Assembly: GCF_035046485.1 (NCBI RefSeq)
Contig: NC_085136.1
Location: 320,630,175 to 320,694,174, forward strand
From: Aedes albopictus
Taxonomy: Eukaryota; Arthropoda; Insecta; Diptera; Culicidae
Length of the DNA: 64,000 nucleotides
Direction of reading: 5' to 3'
Part shown: positions 60,925 through 64,000 of the stretch, one piece after another
Layout: each line of letters starts with the position of its first letter
Position numbering within the stretch: position 1 is the stretch's first letter
Notes under the pieces: generated by a model
Seen by the model: only the letters and a program-made list of their open reading frames with translations
Database searches by the model: none
What the model was told of the DNA's origin: nothing
Made by a program: the position numbers and the translations under genes

Positions 60925-62910
60925 GTGATAGTACCATCGGGTACGTGGAACAGAATTGACGGAACGAATGGTTCGACGAAGAGTGCAGAACGGTTTTGGA
61001 GGAGCAACGCTGCGAGGGCGGTAATGCTGCAGCAAGGGACTCGACAGAACGTGAAACGTTATAAACAGAAGCGGAAACAGCAGACCCGCCTATTTCGGAA
61101 GAAATTGCGCCGCCTGGAAGAAGCGGAGTGTGAAGAAATGGAACTGCTGTGCCGTTCCCTAGAAACACAAAAGTTCTATCAGAAGCTCAACGCATCCCGC
61201 AGCGGCTTCGTGCCGCGAGCCGAAATGTGCAGGGATAAAGACAGAGGTCTCTTGACGGACGGACGAAAGGTGATCGAAAGGTGGAAGCAGCGCTTCGATC
61301 AGCACCTGAACGGCGTGGAGAACGTAGGCACGGGAGCTCACGGCAACGGAGGAAACGACGGCGCCAGTGCAGCGGAGGACGGAAATGAACCAACTCCCAC
61401 GCTGAGGAAAGTTAAAGATGCCATTCACCAGCTCAAAACCAACAAAGCAGCTGGTAAGGATGGTATCGCAGTTGAACTTATCAGGATGGGCCCAGAAAAG
61501 TTGGCCACCTGTCTGCATCGGCTAATAGTCAGGATCTGGGAAGCCGAACAGCTACCGGAGGAGTGGAAGGAAGTGGTAATCTGCCCCATTCACAAGAAAG
61601 GCGACCATTTGGAATGTGAGAACTTCAGGGCGATCACTATTTTGAATGCTGCCTACAAAGTGCTATCCCATCTTCCGTCGTCTGTCACCTTAAACAAATG
61701 AGTTCGTGGGAAGTTATTAAGCCGGCTTCATCGACGGCCGGTTGACAACGGACCAGATCTTTACCGTACGGCAAATCTTCCAGAAATGTCGTGAATACCA
61801 GGTCCCAACGCGTCACCTGTTCATCGACTTCAAAGTGGCATACGACCGCGCAGAGCTATGGAGAATCATGGACGAAAACGGCTTTCCTGGGAAGCAACGA
61901 TGGACGGTGTGCAAAACTGCGTAAGGGTTTCGTGTGAACTATCCAGTTCATTCGAATTTCGCCGTGGACTGCGATAAGGTGATGGACTCTCATGCCTACC
62001 CTTCAACATCGCTCTGGAGTGTGATGCGACGAGCCGGGCTCAACAGCCGGGGAACGATTTTCACAAAATCCGGACAATTTGTGTGCTTTGCGGACGACAT
62101 GGACATTATTGCCAGAACATTTGGAACGGTGGCAGAGCTGTACACCCGCCTGAAACGCGAAGCAGCAAAGGTCGGGCTAGTGGTGAATGCCTCTAAAACA
62201 AAGTACATGCTGATAGGCGGAACCGAACACGACCGGATCCGTCTGGGTAGTAATGTTACGATAGACGGGGATTTTTTCGAGGTGGTGGAGGAATTCGTCT
62301 ACCTCGGATCCTTACTGACGGCTGACAACAACGTGAGCCGTGAAATTCGGAGGCGCATCATCAGCGGAAGTCGGGCCTACTACGGGCTCCAGAAGAAACT
62401 GCGGTCGAAAAAGATTCACCCACGCACCAAATGCACCATGTACAAAACGCTAATAAGACCGGTGGTTCTCTACGGGCACGAGACATGGACCATGCTCAAG
62501 GAGGACCTGCAAGCACTCGGAGTTTTCGAGCGACGCGTGCTGAGGACAATCTTCGGCGGTGTGCAGGAGAACGGTGTGTGGCGAAGAAGGATGAACCACG
62601 AGCTCGCTGCACTTTACGGCGAACCCAGCATCCGGAAGGTGGCCAAAGCCGGAAGGATACGGTGGGCAGGGCATGTTGCAAGAATGCCGGAAAACAACCC
62701 TGCAAAGCTGGTGTTTGCAACTGATCCGGTTGGCACAAGAAGGCGTGGAACGCAGAGAGCACGATGGGCGGACCAGGTAGAGCGTGACCTGGCGAGCATT
62801 GAGCGCGACCGAGGTTGGAGAACGGCAGCCACAAACCGAGTATTGTGGCATACTATTGATGATTATATCTTGTCTTAAATGTGATGTTGAAAAAATAAAT
62901 GTATGTATGT
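60925..62910 (+). pseudogene. RTE-clade LINE fragment H, least damaged
   Basis: This 5'-truncated copy carries most of ORF2 downstream of the endonuclease. The first frame (to 61701) has RKKLRRLEEAECEEMELLCRSLE and FVPRAEMCRDKDRGLLTDGRK, then TNKAAGKDGIAVELIRMGPEK and EEWKEVVICPIHKKGDHLECE. The last frame (from about 61980 to 62878) has the palm box FVCFADDMDIIA, YLGSLLTADNNVSREI, LIRPVVLYGHETW, ALGVFERRVLRTIFGGVQ and WAGHVARMPENNPAKL, ending at a natural stop. At least three lesions near 61675-61700 and 61890-62030 break the frame. The 3' end is a short ATGT repeat, as in RTE elements. Too damaged to encode an active enzyme. Confidence 0.88.
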
Positions 62911-63535
62911 ACAAAGTACATGATGGCGAAGGTGTCTAGGGAGGAATTAACGCGCCCGGCACCCCGAATTTATATTTACGGTGATGAAATAGGGGCGGTT
63001 GAAAAATTCATATACTTGGGCTCACTGGTGACCGCCGACCACGACACCAGAGAAAAAGTCAGAGACGCATTGAGGCAGGAAATCAAGCTTACAAATCAAA
63101 ACGCTGATTAGACCGGTAGTCCTCTATGGGCATGAAGCATGGACCCCGCGTGCAGAGGACCATAACGTACCCTCGGAACCAACGTACGAACGGAAGGTGT
63201 TGCGTACCATCTACAGCAGAGTGCAGATGGAAAACGGAACTTGAAGAAAGCGAATGAAGCACGAGCTGCATCAGCCATCGTTCGCACCGCGAAAGTTGAG
63301 AGGCTACGGTGGGCAGGTCACGTCATCAGGAAGTCGGATTGCAACCAGATTCAAATAATGCTCGAGAGCCATTCAACCGGTACAAGAAGATGTGGTGCGC
63401 AGATTGGCGGGTCGATCAAGTAGAAAGCGATTTGCGGACGATTCGCCGAGTCCAGAAATGGAGACGACTCCTACGTACAGCACAGGACAGTCTGATCGAT
63501 AAGATAAATCAGGTCCTGACGTCGGTGAGTCGTTA
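62911..63535 (+). pseudogene. RTE fragment G, C-terminal part
   Basis: Directly after the ATGT tail of fragment H: KYMMAKVSREELTRPAPRI, GAVEKFIYLGSLVTADHDT, then a shifted frame with LIRPVVLYGHEAW-like DNA near 63100-63150, VRTAKVERLRWAGHVIRKSD near 63290, and a C-terminal QVESDLRTIRRVQKWRR. It matches subfamily A (18785-19926) rather than fragment H, so H inserted into G. The segment between IDFKSAYDR and KYMMAK is missing, so some of G was deleted. Confidence 0.75.
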
Positions 63536-63539
63536 ACCG

Positions 63540-64000
63540 TTTTCGTTCGTCGGATGGTGGGCGCTGAACTTCCCAATCGTCGGTCTGAATTCTTCCTCCT
63601 GGCCAACCTGAACGTTTAGGTATCCTATTGACGTCGTGGCTTGGACAGTGGTCGTACTCGCGTTCGAGCGTAGAATGCGTCATCGTCATTATGATTTTGT
63701 AGTGTGAGCTGTGCACGTTGGTTATGCTGAAGTTGAAGAATTGGCAATGATCCTCAACCTGCATATTTCTTCGGCGATGCGACCAACCGATCATGCGCCT
63801 CTGCGTGCACGATGAAAGCTGTTCCCAGCTCGCGTCTGTTGTCGCAGCTCTGGTAGATGATATGATTACCTCTAAACGTTTGTACCATAGATCTTATCTA
63901 ACATACCTCCTGCAGCACCACAATGCCGAACCCGCGGTCCTCCAGTAGATGAGTGAGTTTGTGGGTGCTCCCAATGAAGGTGAGCGATCAGCAATCCCAC
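63540..64000 (-). pseudogene. RTE-clade LINE fragment I (endonuclease)
   Basis: Minus-strand pieces of an RTE endonuclease correspond to the DNA of fragment C at 33560-33950. The shared TGGTAGATGATATGATTACC and CACAATG...CCGCGGTCCT blocks correspond to the QEVRW...IYQS region. It runs off the right edge. It faces fragment G tail to tail, so a second insertion or an inversion separates them. Confidence 0.7.

Overview
This 64 kb window looks like heterochromatin-like or intergenic DNA from a culicine mosquito, most likely Aedes. The evidence is two clear copies of the tRNA-derived SINE Feilai (described from Aedes aegypti), at least nine fragments of RTE-clade non-LTR elements with mosquito-type sequence, many small inverted-repeat elements with TA or TTAA target duplications, and several satellites. 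I found no host protein-coding gene, rRNA gene or convincing functional tRNA gene. All recognisable coding sequence belongs to transposable elements.

Layout. 0.5-1.3 kb: two MITEs. 1.6-15.1 kb: a three-level nest. An old, broken Jockey-like LINE (+ strand, 1560-2246 and 13881-15060) was hit by a Ty3/gypsy LTR retrotransposon of CsRn1 type (- strand, 2247-13880). That element was then hit inside its protease region by a complete 7.0 kb LINE with an RNase H domain (- strand, 5321-12341). The two LTRs differ at one of 218 positions, and the inner LINE has both ORFs open with all expected catalytic residues, so both insertions are young. 15-31 kb: hAT-like and TA-type MITEs, a broken RTE split by a Feilai SINE, a 151-bp tandem array, a Penelope-like inverted element, a 10-bp satellite, two related TTAA MITEs, a second broken RTE, and another Feilai next to a long fold-back element. 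32-37 kb: a reversed RTE, tRNA-like direct repeats, a SINE and the integrase C-terminus of a BEL/Pao element. 37.4-44.2 kb: a TIR-bounded block inserted in another RTE, holding SINEs, a long GGAATTTCTGG-type degenerate repeat and a 1.5 kb hAT derivative. 46-54 kb: satellites (CTCACTTCT type, 142-bp, 23-bp) and more degenerate repeat. 55-64 kb: a broken Jockey LINE followed by a pile-up of nested RTE fragments, two of them split by precise MITE insertions.

How it works together. The genes here serve only element mobility: gag and pol of the LTR element (joined by a visible -1 slippery site), and ORF1/ORF2 of the inner LINE (joined by an 8-nt start/stop overlap). The small non-autonomous elements carry no enzyme and would depend on transposases or LINE machinery encoded elsewhere. 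Age order can be read from the nesting. Calls rest on motifs read by eye; no database search was possible, so family names beyond clade level are tentative.
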